Positions 22,658-32,841 of a stretch of DNA of 64,000 nucleotides are shown here, in pieces. A program made the position numbers and the translations under genes. The notes beneath the pieces were generated by a model. The model saw only the letters and a list, made by a program, of their open reading frames with translations, ran no database searches and was not told the DNA's origin. The first letter of the stretch is position 1. Each line of letters begins with the position of its first letter. This stretch comes from Desulfuromonadaceae bacterium (GTDB lineage Bacteria; Desulfobacterota; Desulfuromonadia; Desulfuromonadales; Desulfuromonadaceae), in the NCBI GenBank assembly GCA_016936455.1, contig JAFGXV010000039.1, positions 1-64,000 of the forward strand. Reading direction: 5' to 3'.

Positions 22658-22972
22658 ATGGTTTCAACAGCTTACGCAATGGCGGGTAACGTCGCTCCGG
22701 AAGGGGGACGCCAGGGGTACGAAGGGATCATCATGCTGGTGATCATGTTCGCGATCTTTTATCTGCTGCTGATCCGTCCCCAGCAGAAGCGCGCCAAGGA
22801 ACATCGCAATCTGCTCGACGCTCTGAAAGCCGGTGATCTGGTTGTCACGGCGGGTGGCATCCATGGCCGCATCGTGACGGTTCTGGAGGATGTGGTGACT
22901 CTGGAGATCGACAAGGGCGTAAAAATCAAGATGAATCGTGCATCGATTACCGCTATGGGGAAAGAAGCCTGA
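22658..22972 (+). CDS. yajC: preprotein translocase subunit YajC
   Basis: FYLLLIRPQQKRAKEHRNLLDALKAGDLVVTAGGIHGRI. Confidence 0.96.
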   Translation: MVSTAYAMAGNVAPEGGRQGYEGIIMLVIMFAIFYLLLIRPQQKRAKEHRNLLDALKAGDLVVTAGGIHGRIVTVLEDVVTLEIDKGVKIKMNRASITAMGKEA

Positions 22973-22985
22973 TCGTCTATCCCTC

Positions 22986-23013
22986 GCGCCGACCGTGAAG
23001 GTCGGCGCTTTTT
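22986..23013 (+). terminator. rho-independent terminator (yajC/secD junction)
   Basis: GCGCCGACC-GTGAA-GGTCGGCGC TTTTT. Confidence 0.75.
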
Positions 23014-23055
23014 CCTGTAGTTCTCGAATTTATGTCAACGGAGTGAATAACGGAT

Positions 23056-24654
23056 ATGTCGAACAGCATCAAAATACGGGGTGTGCTGGTTCTTTTCTGC
23101 CTGCTGTTGGCGCTGGCCTCTCTGGCACCGACACTCATGAGGGACGCACTGCCGGGCTGGTGGCTCAAGGCTTTTGACCCGATTCATCTGGGACTTGACC
23201 TGCAAGGCGGCATGCATCTGGTTCTGGGCGTCGATGTCGACAAGGCGGTCGAGAGCCGCCTCGACAGCACCATCGATCAGGTGGACACCCTGTTGCGTGA
23301 TGAAGATGTGGTCTTCAAGCGCATTGAACGTCTCAGTGCAGAAGCGCTGGCCATCACGGTTTATGACCAGCAGGCGGCTGCGGAAGTGGACGCCCTGATG
23401 CAGGAGAATTTCTCTTCCCTCGAAGCCATGACCGTTGGTGGCGAGGGGGGCTATATCCGTAAAAACTACCGTTTCAGCGACCGTGAAATTGTCCAGATCA
23501 AGGACTATGCCGTGCGTCAGGCTCTGGAAACCATGCGCAATCGCGTTGACCAGTTTGGCGTCAGCGAGCCGCTGCTGCAGCGTCAGTCCGACAACCGCAT
23601 CCTGATTCAGTTGCCCGGTGTCAAGGATCCGCAGCGTGCCGTGGACCTGCTGGGCAAGACCGCACGCCTGGAATTCAAGCTGGTGGCGGAAAATGCCGAT
23701 CCGAGCCTGGCGGCGAAGGGGCAGCTGCCGGCCGGGACCAGCCTGCTGTATGAGCGTCGTGTCGATTCGCGTACCGGTCAAGTGACCGAGATTCCGCTGG
23801 TGGTGTACGAGCGCTCGGTGCTGACGGGAGACCTGTTGTCCGATGCGCAGGTGCGTATCGATACCCGCTTTAACGAGCCCTATGTTGCCATCGATTTCAA
23901 TGCTGTGGGCGCCCAACGCTTTGATCAGGTTACGGCGGCCAATGTCGGCAAGCGCATGGCGATTGTGCTGGACGATACGATCTACTCGGCACCGTCCATC
24001 CGTGAGCGCATCTCCGGCGGCAGCGCTCAGATCAGCGGTTCCTTCACCGAGCAGGAAGCGACGGATTTGGCCATCGTGCTGCGGGCCGGATCGCTGCCGG
24101 CGCCGGTTCGGATTCTTGAAGACCGGACGGTCGGTCCCTCTTTGGGCCATGATTCCATTGCTCAGGGGATCAAATCGGTACTGATCGGTGGGGTGTTGGT
24201 GATTCTGCTGATGCTGGTCTACTATCGCGGCGCCGGTCTGGTCGCCAACGTGGCGCTGGCTCTGAATGTCGTGTTCATCCTGGCGATGCTGTCCCTGTTC
24301 AAGGCTACCCTGACCCTGCCTGGTCTGGCGGGTATCGTTTTGACCGTGGGTATGGCGGTGGACGCCAACGTGTTGATCTTTGAGCGTGTGCGCGAAGAAC
24401 TGCGTCATGGCAAGACCGCGCGTAACGCCATCGATGCTGGTTTTGCCAAAGCCTTTGTTACCATCGTCGACGCCAATATCACCACCCTGATTGCCGCGCT
24501 GGTGCTGTTCCAGTTTGGCACCGGTCCGGTCAAGGGTTTTGCTGTGACTCTGTCGATCGGTATTCTGGCCTCCATGTTTACTGCGATTTTTGTCGCGCGC
24601 TGGATTTTTGATCTGTTCCTCGAAGGCCGCAAGGTCGAGAAGCTGAGCATATAA
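23056..24654 (+). CDS. secD: protein translocase subunit SecD
   Basis: GLDLQGGMHLVLGVDVDKAV, TVGMAVDANVLIFERVREELR. Confidence 0.97.
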   Translation: MSNSIKIRGVLVLFCLLLALASLAPTLMRDALPGWWLKAFDPIHLGLDLQGGMHLVLGVDVDKAVESRLDSTIDQVDTLLRDEDVVFKRIERLSAEALAITVYDQQAAAEVDALMQENFSSLEAMTVGGEGGYIRKNYRFSDREIVQIKDYAVRQALETMRNRVDQFGVSEPLLQRQSDNRILIQLPGVKDPQRAVDLLGKTARLEFKLVAENADPSLAAKGQLPAGTSLLYERRVDSRTGQVTEIPLVVYERSVLTGDLLSDAQVRIDTRFNEPYVAIDFNAVGAQRFDQVTAANVGKRMAIVLDDTIYSAPSIRERISGGSAQISGSFTEQEATDLAIVLRAGSLPAPVRILEDRTVGPSLGHDSIAQGIKSVLIGGVLVILLMLVYYRGAGLVANVALALNVVFILAMLSLFKATLTLPGLAGIVLTVGMAVDANVLIFERVREELRHGKTARNAIDAGFAKAFVTIVDANITTLIAALVLFQFGTGPVKGFAVTLSIGILASMFTAIFVARWIFDLFLEGRKVEKLSI

Positions 24655-24665
24655 GGAGAACGTCA

Positions 24666-25592
24666 ATGGAGCTGATTAAACCCGATATCAATGTGGATTT
24701 TGTCGGTCGGCGCCGTCTGGCGTTTATCGCTTCGATTGCCCTGATCCTGGTGGGGCTTGTTTCGCTGATCGCTCATGGTGGCCCTGAATACGGCGTTGAT
24801 TTTGCCGGTGGCACCCTGGTACAGCTGCGCTTCGATGAGAATACCGATGCTGCCCAGCTGAAACAGCTGCTGGTTCCGGAGCCGTTGCCTTCGGCTGTCA
24901 TTCAGCAGTTTGGCGACGAGGCCAATGAGTTTCTCATCCGCGCGCAGGTCACGGACAGCGGTCTGCAGGGATTGCGCAGCGCTATCCTGAGCCGCCTTGA
25001 GGCGAGTTATGGCGCTGGCAAGGTGGATCTGCGACGCATTGAGATGGTTGGTCCCCAGGTTGGTAAGGAACTGCGTGAAAAGGGATTGCTGGCCATTTTG
25101 TATGCCATGATCGGCATTCTGGCCTATATCACCTGGCGCTTTGAGTTCCGGTTTGCCGTCGGTGCCATCGTTGCCCTGATGCACGATGTATTGCTGACAC
25201 TGGGGGCATTCTCCCTGTTCGGCAAAGAGATCGACCTGCCGATCATTGCCGCCTTTCTGGCCATCATTGGTTATTCTCTCAATGACACCATTATTGTCTA
25301 CGACCGCATCCGTGAGAACATGGCACGCCATCATAAGGACGACTTCTCGCGGGTGGTCAACCGCAGTATCAATGAGACCCTGTCACGCACCCTGCTGACG
25401 TCGGGGACCACGCTGCTGGTGGTTCTGGCGCTGTTTGTCTTTGGTGGCGGGGTGATTCACAATTTCGCCTTTGCTCTGCTGGTCGGTGTGGTCGTGGGGA
25501 CCTATTCCTCCATTTTTGTCGCCAGTCCGATCCTGATCGCCTGGCAGAACCGGGCGGGGACGAGCAAGAAGACCGTTGCGCATGAGGCGTGA
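24666..25592 (+). CDS. secF: protein translocase subunit SecF
   Basis: GVDFAGGTLVQLRF, GYSLNDTIIVYDRIREN. Confidence 0.97.
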   Translation: MELIKPDINVDFVGRRRLAFIASIALILVGLVSLIAHGGPEYGVDFAGGTLVQLRFDENTDAAQLKQLLVPEPLPSAVIQQFGDEANEFLIRAQVTDSGLQGLRSAILSRLEASYGAGKVDLRRIEMVGPQVGKELREKGLLAILYAMIGILAYITWRFEFRFAVGAIVALMHDVLLTLGAFSLFGKEIDLPIIAAFLAIIGYSLNDTIIVYDRIRENMARHHKDDFSRVVNRSINETLSRTLLTSGTTLLVVLALFVFGGGVIHNFAFALLVGVVVGTYSSIFVASPILIAWQNRAGTSKKTVAHEA

Positions 25593-25637
25593 ACCTTCAA
25601 GCTTCCCCTGTTTAAAGATGAATAGTGTGCTTCAACC

Positions 25638-25664
25638 AAAAAGGCCGGGTGACCGGCCTTTTTG
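25638..25664 (+). terminator. rho-independent terminator after secF
   Basis: AAAAAGGCCGG-GTGA-CCGGCCTTTTT. Confidence 0.88.
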
Positions 25665-25708
25665 TTATTGTTAGCACAGTGACGGAGTGTGACGTGCGTC
25701 AAAGCGTT

Positions 25709-27421
25709 ATGAAACCCCATTTGCAGCGTGTCTGGAATCCTCGCACGGAGACTTTCCCGTCGTGGGTGGATCAGTCCGGCGGATTGTTTTCCGCCCTGAT
25801 CGCCCGTTTGCTATTCCTGCGCGGGATGGAGACACGACAGCAGGCTGAGTCCTTTGTCGGGGCGCGGCTGAAGGATTTGCCGGATCCTTTCCTGCTGCGT
25901 GGGATGGAGAGTGCGGTCGAGCGACTGGTACGCGCGATCCGCAGCGGCGAGCAGATTGCCGTGCATGGCGATTATGATGTCGACGGCATCAGTGCCACGG
26001 CCCTGTTGTGCCAGGCCCTCCGGGGCTTTGGCGCTCAGGTGCAGTATCACATCCCGCTGCGGATGAGGGACGGCTACGGCTTGTCGGCCGAGGCGCTGCG
26101 TCAGGCCGCTGCCGCTGGCACGGCCGTCGTGGTTTCGGTCGATTGCGGTATTTCGGCCCACGAGGAAGCGGCGCTGGCGCGCACGCTGCAACTGGATCTG
26201 ATCATTACCGATCATCATCAGCCCCCACAACAGCTGCCGGACGCGCTGGCCTGTGTCAACCCTTGGCTCAGTCCGGATTTTCCCTTTCAACCGCTGGCCG
26301 GTGTTGGCGTGGCCTTCATGCTGGTCATTGGCCTCAACAGCCGCCTGCGACGGGAAGGGCTGTTGCCTCAACCGGTGCCGGATATCCGTTGTCTGCTCGA
26401 TCTGGTGGCCTTGGGGACGGTGGCAGATCTGGTTTCTCTCACCGGCGTCAACCGGCTGCTGGTACGGGTGGGTCTGGAATTGATGCAGCAGGGCGGTCGG
26501 CCCGGTCTTGAATGTCTGCGGCAGGTCGCACAGATGGAGGAAGTGAGCAGCAGTGGCGTGGGCTTCAAGCTGGCTCCACGTCTGAATGCCGCTGGCCGGT
26601 TGCAGGATGGTGCAAGTGGCGTGGAACTGCTGTTGACGGCGGATCCAGGGCAGGCACGACGCATTGCCAAGGAACTGGATGACTGGAATCAGCAGCGGCG
26701 CCAGATTGAACGGGAGACCTTTGAGCAGGCGCTGGAACGCATTAGTGCCGAACTGGATGGACAGCAACGGACTATCGTGCTGGCCGACGAACGCTGGCAT
26801 GCCGGCGTTATCGGCATTGTCGCCAGCCGCCTGGTTGAGCAGTTTCATCGACCCGTGGTCCTCGTGGCGCTGGATTCTGAAACAGGTCAGGGCAAAGGCT
26901 CGGCGCGTTCGATTCGCGGCTTCCATCTTTATGACGCCCTGTGCGGGTGCGGCGGGCATCTGCTGGCTTATGGCGGACATGCCTGCGCCGCAGGTCTGAC
27001 CCTGGCGATCGACCAGGTGACCGCCTTTGCTCAGGCTTTTGAGTCCCTGGCCGGGGAGCGGCTGACGCCGGAGCAGCTGCAGCCTCAGCGTCGTTACGAT
27101 CTGGAGGTGGGGTTAGAACAGTTGGATGAGAATCTTTATCGTCAGCTGCAGCAGCTGGCTCCTTTCGGCATGGACAATCCCGAGCCCCTGTTTCTCATCC
27201 GCCGGGTCCGTCCGCAGCAGCTGAAGCAGGTTGGCCAGCAGCATGCACGTTTTATGGCGGCGCAAAACAACGGTTGCCTGCCCTGTATCGCGTTTGGCGT
27301 GGGAGAGCGCTTCAGTCAGCTGACAGGGGAAGTCGACCTGCTGGCGCACCTGACGCTTAATCGCTGGCAGGGCCGCGAAACCCTGCAGCTGCAGATTCGG
27401 GATTTCCGCTGTGCTGAGTAA
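25709..27421 (+). CDS. recJ: single-stranded-DNA-specific exonuclease RecJ (ORF track start 25625 lies in the terminator)
   Basis: DHH family: VHGDYDVDGISATALL, IITDHHQPP, GRLQDGASGVELLL. Confidence 0.95.
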   Translation: MKPHLQRVWNPRTETFPSWVDQSGGLFSALIARLLFLRGMETRQQAESFVGARLKDLPDPFLLRGMESAVERLVRAIRSGEQIAVHGDYDVDGISATALLCQALRGFGAQVQYHIPLRMRDGYGLSAEALRQAAAAGTAVVVSVDCGISAHEEAALARTLQLDLIITDHHQPPQQLPDALACVNPWLSPDFPFQPLAGVGVAFMLVIGLNSRLRREGLLPQPVPDIRCLLDLVALGTVADLVSLTGVNRLLVRVGLELMQQGGRPGLECLRQVAQMEEVSSSGVGFKLAPRLNAAGRLQDGASGVELLLTADPGQARRIAKELDDWNQQRRQIERETFEQALERISAELDGQQRTIVLADERWHAGVIGIVASRLVEQFHRPVVLVALDSETGQGKGSARSIRGFHLYDALCGCGGHLLAYGGHACAAGLTLAIDQVTAFAQAFESLAGERLTPEQLQPQRRYDLEVGLEQLDENLYRQLQQLAPFGMDNPEPLFLIRRVRPQQLKQVGQQHARFMAAQNNGCLPCIAFGVGERFSQLTGEVDLLAHLTLNRWQGRETLQLQIRDFRCAE

Positions 27422-27453
27422 AGAGTAAAATTTGCCCAGACCGCCTGTTCGAT

Positions 27454-28713
27454 TCAGTCCGCCAGCAGGGCTTGTCCCTCACTACGCAGCTCGTCCATCA
27501 GCCTCGGGTCTGCAACGACCTTGTTCAGCATTTCTTTGCCCTGTTTCTCCCAGCCAAGAGCCAGGTAGGTCTGGGCCACCCGTAACGACCAGCGCGGATT
27601 GTCCGGCTCCAGATGGCAGGCATGATTGAAGGTGTCGAGAATCTTTTTCAGGTCGCGTTTGCGCCGCAGCAGAAATTCGGCAAGGTAGAGATTTATCCCG
27701 TTGCCGCCGCAGCCGGCAGCGGCGGGAATGGCGCTGTAGGCTTTTTCGGCTTCCTCGTACTCGTTGTTGGCCTCGAGCAGCATCGCCGTCAGCAGCACAA
27801 GGTGAGCATCCTTTTCCCCCAAGGCCAGAGCCTGTTTGCCATGGCGCAGGGCCTGCTGGGCGTCGTTCATACTGTGGTGAACCAACAGCAACTGCCCATG
27901 GCAGAAGGCCGGATCGCATTCTTTGCCCAAGAGTTCATGGAGAAGATGAACGGCCAGATCCTGTTTTTTCATGCCGACCAGCAGGGTTACCAGGGCTTCA
28001 GCGGCAAGGGTCAGAGACGGATTCTTTTTGATGGCTGAATAAAGGGCGTCGCAGGCTTTTGCCGGCTCCCCCAAACGGGCCATGGCGGATCCCGCCTCAA
28101 AGTCAAACAGATCGTCCTGCTCGCCAGCGGGCAGTTTGCCGAACTGTTTCAGGGCCTCCACATCCTTTTCCTCATGGGTCAGCATGAAGGCCTGCAGGAA
28201 TTCAGGACTTTTCTGCTGATAGCGTTCTCGCAGCGCGGCGGGATAACCGGCCAGAATCAGCTCCAGCCGGGTTTCAAAGTCGGCGTCATCTGCCTCTGTT
28301 GCCGGAGGGGAAGACGGCGCGGTTCCCGCACTGCAACTGCTGCATCCGCTACAGGTTGCTGCTGGGGTTGCTGCCGGGAGAGGTGCTGGGGTTAAATTCG
28401 CCAGAGCTTGTCTGACCTGTTCCTTTATCTCATCTGTTGACGCTTGTTGGGCGGCCAGCTGCAGCAGTTCCTGGGCCTCCTGATGCTGGTTGTTGTTTTG
28501 CAGGCACTGGGCTTCATCGAGATTCTTCCTGGCCAGAGCATCCCCCGCTGACGCGATCAAGGCTTCGATTTCGGTGTGCTCTGCGTCGGCCGGTCCAGTT
28601 TCGAGCAATGCTCGGCCGATCGACAGTGCTTCGGCATGACGTTGATGGGCGACGGCTTTGCGCAGTGCCGGGAGGTCATTGGATGGGGAGAAGAAACGAC
28701 GAAACAGGCCCAT
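27454..28713 (-). CDS. TPR-type protein with internal Cys-rich linker
   Basis: helical repeats; central TCSGCSSCSAG segment. Confidence 0.6.
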   Translation of the reverse strand: MGLFRRFFSPSNDLPALRKAVAHQRHAEALSIGRALLETGPADAEHTEIEALIASAGDALARKNLDEAQCLQNNNQHQEAQELLQLAAQQASTDEIKEQVRQALANLTPAPLPAATPAATCSGCSSCSAGTAPSSPPATEADDADFETRLELILAGYPAALRERYQQKSPEFLQAFMLTHEEKDVEALKQFGKLPAGEQDDLFDFEAGSAMARLGEPAKACDALYSAIKKNPSLTLAAEALVTLLVGMKKQDLAVHLLHELLGKECDPAFCHGQLLLVHHSMNDAQQALRHGKQALALGEKDAHLVLLTAMLLEANNEYEEAEKAYSAIPAAAGCGGNGINLYLAEFLLRRKRDLKKILDTFNHACHLEPDNPRWSLRVAQTYLALGWEKQGKEMLNKVVADPRLMDELRSEGQALLAD

Positions 28714-28797
28714 AACGCGATTTCCTTTGTCGATATGTTGGCGCGAACGGTTGGTTTGCGGTTCAGGTTTTGTCAGGCCAGCCGTGGCAGGCTGAAT

Positions 28798-28835
28798 CCG
28801 CCACTGCGGGTACGATCCCTCGCCCGCAGTGGCGG
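28798..28835. repeat. 13-bp perfect inverted repeat, 12-nt loop, no flanking T run
   Basis: CCGCCACTGCGGG-TACGATCCCTCG-CCCGCAGTGGCGG. Confidence 0.9.
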
Positions 28836-28851
28836 AGCATTTGGCTGGAGG

Positions 28852-30048
28852 CTAGCGCGGCTGGAGGCCGACTTCAGCGGCCAGCTTTTTCCATGCCGGC
28901 AGGCTGCGTTCGATGATGTCGAGATCAATGCAGTAGGCAATGCGGAAGTAGCCGGGGGCGCCAAAGCCGCGTCCTGGTACCAGCAGGATGTTGTATTTCT
29001 GGGCCAAACCGACGAATTCCACGTCATCGGCCAGCGGTGATTTCGGGAACAGATAGAACCCGCCCTGGGGCTTGACCATGTCGAAGCCCATGGCGGTCAA
29101 CTCGTTGTAAAGCCGATTGCGCTTGTGCTCATAAGCGGCGATGTCGACGCTTTCGTGCTGCAGATGGGTGACCAGACGCTGGACCAGGGCGGGGGCGTTG
29201 ACAAAGCCGAGGACACGGTTGCTGAAAATAGTGCCTTCCATGAAGCTTTTGACCTCGTCCATGGCGGGATTGGCGGCCAGGTAGCCGATACGCTCGCCCG
29301 GCAGTGCCAGGTCCTTGGAGTGGGAGGTGACGATGACGGCATTGCGGATGCTGTTGAAGATGCACGGCACCGTCAGTCCGTCGTAGGCCAGACGGGCATA
29401 GGGCTCATCGGAGATGACGTAAATGGTCTGCCCCAGTTCGGCTTGTTTACGCTGCAGCAGTTGCTGCAGCTCGACGAGGATCGATTCGGGATAGATGACA
29501 CCGGTGGGATTGTTGGGCGAGTTGAGAATGATCGCCTTGGTCCGCGCTGTAATGGCCTGCTCGATCGCATCGATGTCGGGCAGGAAGGTGTCGCTGCAGG
29601 TGGGTACCACGGTGGCGACTCCGCCATGGTTGTCGATGTAAAACTTGTATTCAACGAAGTAGGGAGCCAGAATCAGGACTTCTTCTCCGGGGTTGAGGAT
29701 GGTTTTCAGCACTACGTTCAGGGCACCGCCGGCACCGCAGGTCATGACGATATTGGCCGCCGTCACCGGGGTTGTGCTCTGTGCACTCAGGGCTTCGGCC
29801 ACGGCGGTGCGGGTCTCATCGTAACCAGCATTGCTCATGTAGCGGTGCATGCCGGGCAGGGGGGCCTCCGCCAGCTGTCGCAGGGCGGCATGGAAAGCGG
29901 CCGGCGGTTCAACGGAAGGGTTGCCGATGGTGAAATCGAACACCTTATCGTTGCCATACTGCTGGCGTAGCAGTGCACCCTGTTCAAACATCTTGCGAAT
30001 CCAGGAAGATTGTTCCAGGCAGTTCTGTATTTTTTCGGCAATGGCCAT
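28852..30048 (-). CDS. PLP-dependent aminotransferase class I/II
   Basis: ILNSPNNPTGVIYPES, VISDEPYARLAYDG, SHSKDLALPGERIGYLA. Confidence 0.92.
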   Translation of the reverse strand: MAIAEKIQNCLEQSSWIRKMFEQGALLRQQYGNDKVFDFTIGNPSVEPPAAFHAALRQLAEAPLPGMHRYMSNAGYDETRTAVAEALSAQSTTPVTAANIVMTCGAGGALNVVLKTILNPGEEVLILAPYFVEYKFYIDNHGGVATVVPTCSDTFLPDIDAIEQAITARTKAIILNSPNNPTGVIYPESILVELQQLLQRKQAELGQTIYVISDEPYARLAYDGLTVPCIFNSIRNAVIVTSHSKDLALPGERIGYLAANPAMDEVKSFMEGTIFSNRVLGFVNAPALVQRLVTHLQHESVDIAAYEHKRNRLYNELTAMGFDMVKPQGGFYLFPKSPLADDVEFVGLAQKYNILLVPGRGFGAPGYFRIAYCIDLDIIERSLPAWKKLAAEVGLQPR

Positions 30049-30354
30049 GCTGTCAGCTCCGTTTCTGCCCGAAGGCGATAAGATAAACGTGGTGGGCTGC
30101 GGGAGCGCATAAAAGGCGCCCCCGGCGAACCGAAAAAGAGTCTAGCGACGGCCATGCTGGGGGTCAAGGACAAAGCGCGCTGGCGCGGTCCAACCTTCGA
30201 TTGATTCAGCATCAGGCCGTCGTGAAATTGACCTGTTGCGCCAACTGTGCTAGCGTCCGCAGACAAACCGCTTCCCGGTTTTCGTCATCTCATTCTAGCC
30301 ACAGTCTGCTGCAGCGCTTGCTGTCCGCACACTGTCGAGAACAAGGCCCCCGCC

Positions 30355-32061
30355 ATGCCCCAGCAGGGAAATTCTGTTTTTTTATATCTCTTTTTCAGTC
30401 TGGTCCTGACCTTGACCGGCTGTGCACCTTCCCTGCCGGTCACGCCACTGCCGGGTACCGTGATCGACGGCGCGGACCTGGATCGGTCACGTCCCTGGGC
30501 GGATTATCTCAAGGCGCGCCTGAGTGCCGATGAGGGCGATCTGGAACAGGCCCTCGACTTTTTGCAGCGCAGTGCGACGGGGGATCCGGGCGAGGCCTAT
30601 CTGTATACCGCGCAGGCCAGCGTTCTACTGGAGCTGGAGCGCCATGAGGATGCCCGCGCTGCCTTACGCCAGGCGCGCCAGCTGGCACCGGACGATCTGG
30701 CGGCACAACTGCTGCAGGCGGATCTGCTCTACAGCGAGGACAGGATCGACGAGGCTATTGACGCCTTTAAAAACGTTGCCGAGCGCTACCCGGAGCAGGA
30801 CGAGATTCTCTTTCACATTTGCCGACTTCAGGTTGAGCTCAAGCGCTATGACCAGGCGGTGGAGACTTTGGAGCGGGTGTTGGAACGCAGCCCTGAATCC
30901 TCCCGCGCGCTGCTGGAACTGGCCCGCGTTGAGCAGCTGCGGGAACACTGGAGTTCGGCCATCAAGGACTATCAGACCCTGATCGCTCTCGAACCGGATG
31001 CCGTGCGGCCCTATCTGGAGTTGGGCCATCTGCTGGAGACGCGTCATCGCCTGGATGAGGCTCTGGCCCTTTATCAGCGCGCCAGCGTTGCCGTGGAGGA
31101 CGATGCCGGACACTTTGTACGGTTGCAGGCCATGGTTTTGATCCAGCTTGAGCGCCTTCAGGATGCGCGTCAGCTCGTCGAAGCCGCACTGGTGGACAAC
31201 GACGAGGTTCAGACCCGGCTGCTTTACGGTTTTATTTTGCTTGAACTGCGACATTTTGCCGCAGCCGAAGCGATTTTTCGCGAGATTGTCGCCCTGCCCA
31301 AAGAGTTGAACAATCAGATCTGGCTGTGGTTGGGTCGCAGCCTCGAAGGACAGCAGCAATGGCAACAGGCGCTGGCCGCTTATCAGCAGGCGGAGGACGA
31401 TCCGGTCTTTCGCCTTGAGGTCCTGCTGCATCTTGTCGGGCTTTATCAGCAACTGGGGCGCTATGACGAGGCCATTGCCAGTGTTGAATCGCTCCTCGCC
31501 AGCGGAAAACTGGACAAAATCCTGTTTCGTCAGCTCTATGCCCTGTGCCTGATGAACGAACAGCCGGAAAAAGCTCTCAAGGCGCTGGAGAGAGGGCTGG
31601 AGCAGTATCCCGATGAAGCGGATTTCTACTATGATCAGGGAGTGTTCTACACCCTGCACCATCAGTTTCCGCAAGCTGTTTCAGCCCTGCTGCGGGCCAT
31701 CGACAAAAATCCGGACCATGCGGCGGCGCTGAATCATCTGGCCTATCTTTACGCCGAGTCGGGGGAAATGCTTCATGCCGCGCTGGATATGGCGGAGGCC
31801 GCTGTGCAGCTGGACGGGCAGGGCGCCTATGTCGATACCCTGGGCTGGGTCTATTACAAGCTGGGCAAACTGGTTCAGGCGCGACACTATCTGGAGCAGG
31901 CACATCAGCTGCTGCCTGATGATAGCGAAATCCGCGAGCATCTTGGCGACGTGTATGCTGCCCTGGGTCTTTCGGACATGGCGCGCTCAGCCTATCAGGC
32001 CGTCTTGGTGGCGCGACCGCAGGCGACAGCCGTACTCGACAAGCTGAGGGAGCTGCCATGA
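30355..32061 (+). CDS. TPR-repeat lipoprotein
   Basis: lipobox TLTGC after start at 30355; many TPR units through 600 aa. Confidence 0.85.
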   Translation: MPQQGNSVFLYLFFSLVLTLTGCAPSLPVTPLPGTVIDGADLDRSRPWADYLKARLSADEGDLEQALDFLQRSATGDPGEAYLYTAQASVLLELERHEDARAALRQARQLAPDDLAAQLLQADLLYSEDRIDEAIDAFKNVAERYPEQDEILFHICRLQVELKRYDQAVETLERVLERSPESSRALLELARVEQLREHWSSAIKDYQTLIALEPDAVRPYLELGHLLETRHRLDEALALYQRASVAVEDDAGHFVRLQAMVLIQLERLQDARQLVEAALVDNDEVQTRLLYGFILLELRHFAAAEAIFREIVALPKELNNQIWLWLGRSLEGQQQWQQALAAYQQAEDDPVFRLEVLLHLVGLYQQLGRYDEAIASVESLLASGKLDKILFRQLYALCLMNEQPEKALKALERGLEQYPDEADFYYDQGVFYTLHHQFPQAVSALLRAIDKNPDHAAALNHLAYLYAESGEMLHAALDMAEAAVQLDGQGAYVDTLGWVYYKLGKLVQARHYLEQAHQLLPDDSEIREHLGDVYAALGLSDMARSAYQAVLVARPQATAVLDKLRELP

Positions 32062-32840
32062 TGAGGCGTCGTTTCATCCTTTGGCGCCTTTTCTTGGTGC
32101 TGGGCCTTGTGGCGATACTGGGGGGCTGTGTCGGCATGGCACCGCCGGCCCCTACCGCGCTGGAACTCTCCGATACGCAAATGCGCCAGATCGTGCAGCA
32201 ACGCATGGCGTTGCAGAGTTGGCAGGGTCTGGCTTCCGTTCACTGCACGTGGCTGGATGGCCGGTCTACCTCTTCCGCGACGCAGGCGCTGCATGTGCAG
32301 CGACCCAACCGGCTGCGGGTGGAAGTGTTTGGCGTTTTCGGACAGCAGTTGATGCTGATGGCGGCGTCGGGCAGTCACATGGCGGCCTATGTGCCGTCGC
32401 AGCAGACATTTTACAGCGGCCTGCCCAGTCGCGAGCGGGTGGAGCATTTTACCGGTGTCCCGCTGACGGTTCCCGAGCTGGTGGCTCTGCTGCTTGGCCA
32501 GTTGCCCGAGATGGTGTGGCGTTTGGCGACGGTGCGGGCCCAAGGGCAGAGCCTGATCTACGATGTGGGAGCGGGGGAGTTTTACCAGGTGCAGTTCGAG
32601 AATGGCATGATCCGCACAATTACCTGTCTGCGTCTTGGACAGACGGTTTATGAAGCTTGCTATGAACAGCCGGATGCTGACAATTCGTTCCCGCGCCAGC
32701 TGACCCTGCAGGTGCCGGATCGTGGACTCACAGTCCAGGTCAAGCTGGAGGGTCTTGATTTGAATCCGCAGCTGGATGAGGCGCTGTTTGAGTTGACGTC
32801 GCCGCCGGGCAGTCAGCTGTTACCGCTGGAGGCGTTGTAG
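32058..32840 (+). CDS. LolB-like / DUF4292 outer-membrane lipoprotein
   Basis: lipobox LGGC; RPNRLRVEVFGVFGQQLMLMAASG...FYSGLPSRERVEHFTG; overlaps the TPR gene stop. Confidence 0.65.
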   Translation: MMRRRFILWRLFLVLGLVAILGGCVGMAPPAPTALELSDTQMRQIVQQRMALQSWQGLASVHCTWLDGRSTSSATQALHVQRPNRLRVEVFGVFGQQLMLMAASGSHMAAYVPSQQTFYSGLPSRERVEHFTGVPLTVPELVALLLGQLPEMVWRLATVRAQGQSLIYDVGAGEFYQVQFENGMIRTITCLRLGQTVYEACYEQPDADNSFPRQLTLQVPDRGLTVQVKLEGLDLNPQLDEALFELTSPPGSQLLPLEAL

Positions 32841-32841
32841 C

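Noticed and set aside
23035-24666. 543-aa minus-strand ORF
   Set aside because: Antisense to secD with the same artefactual composition.
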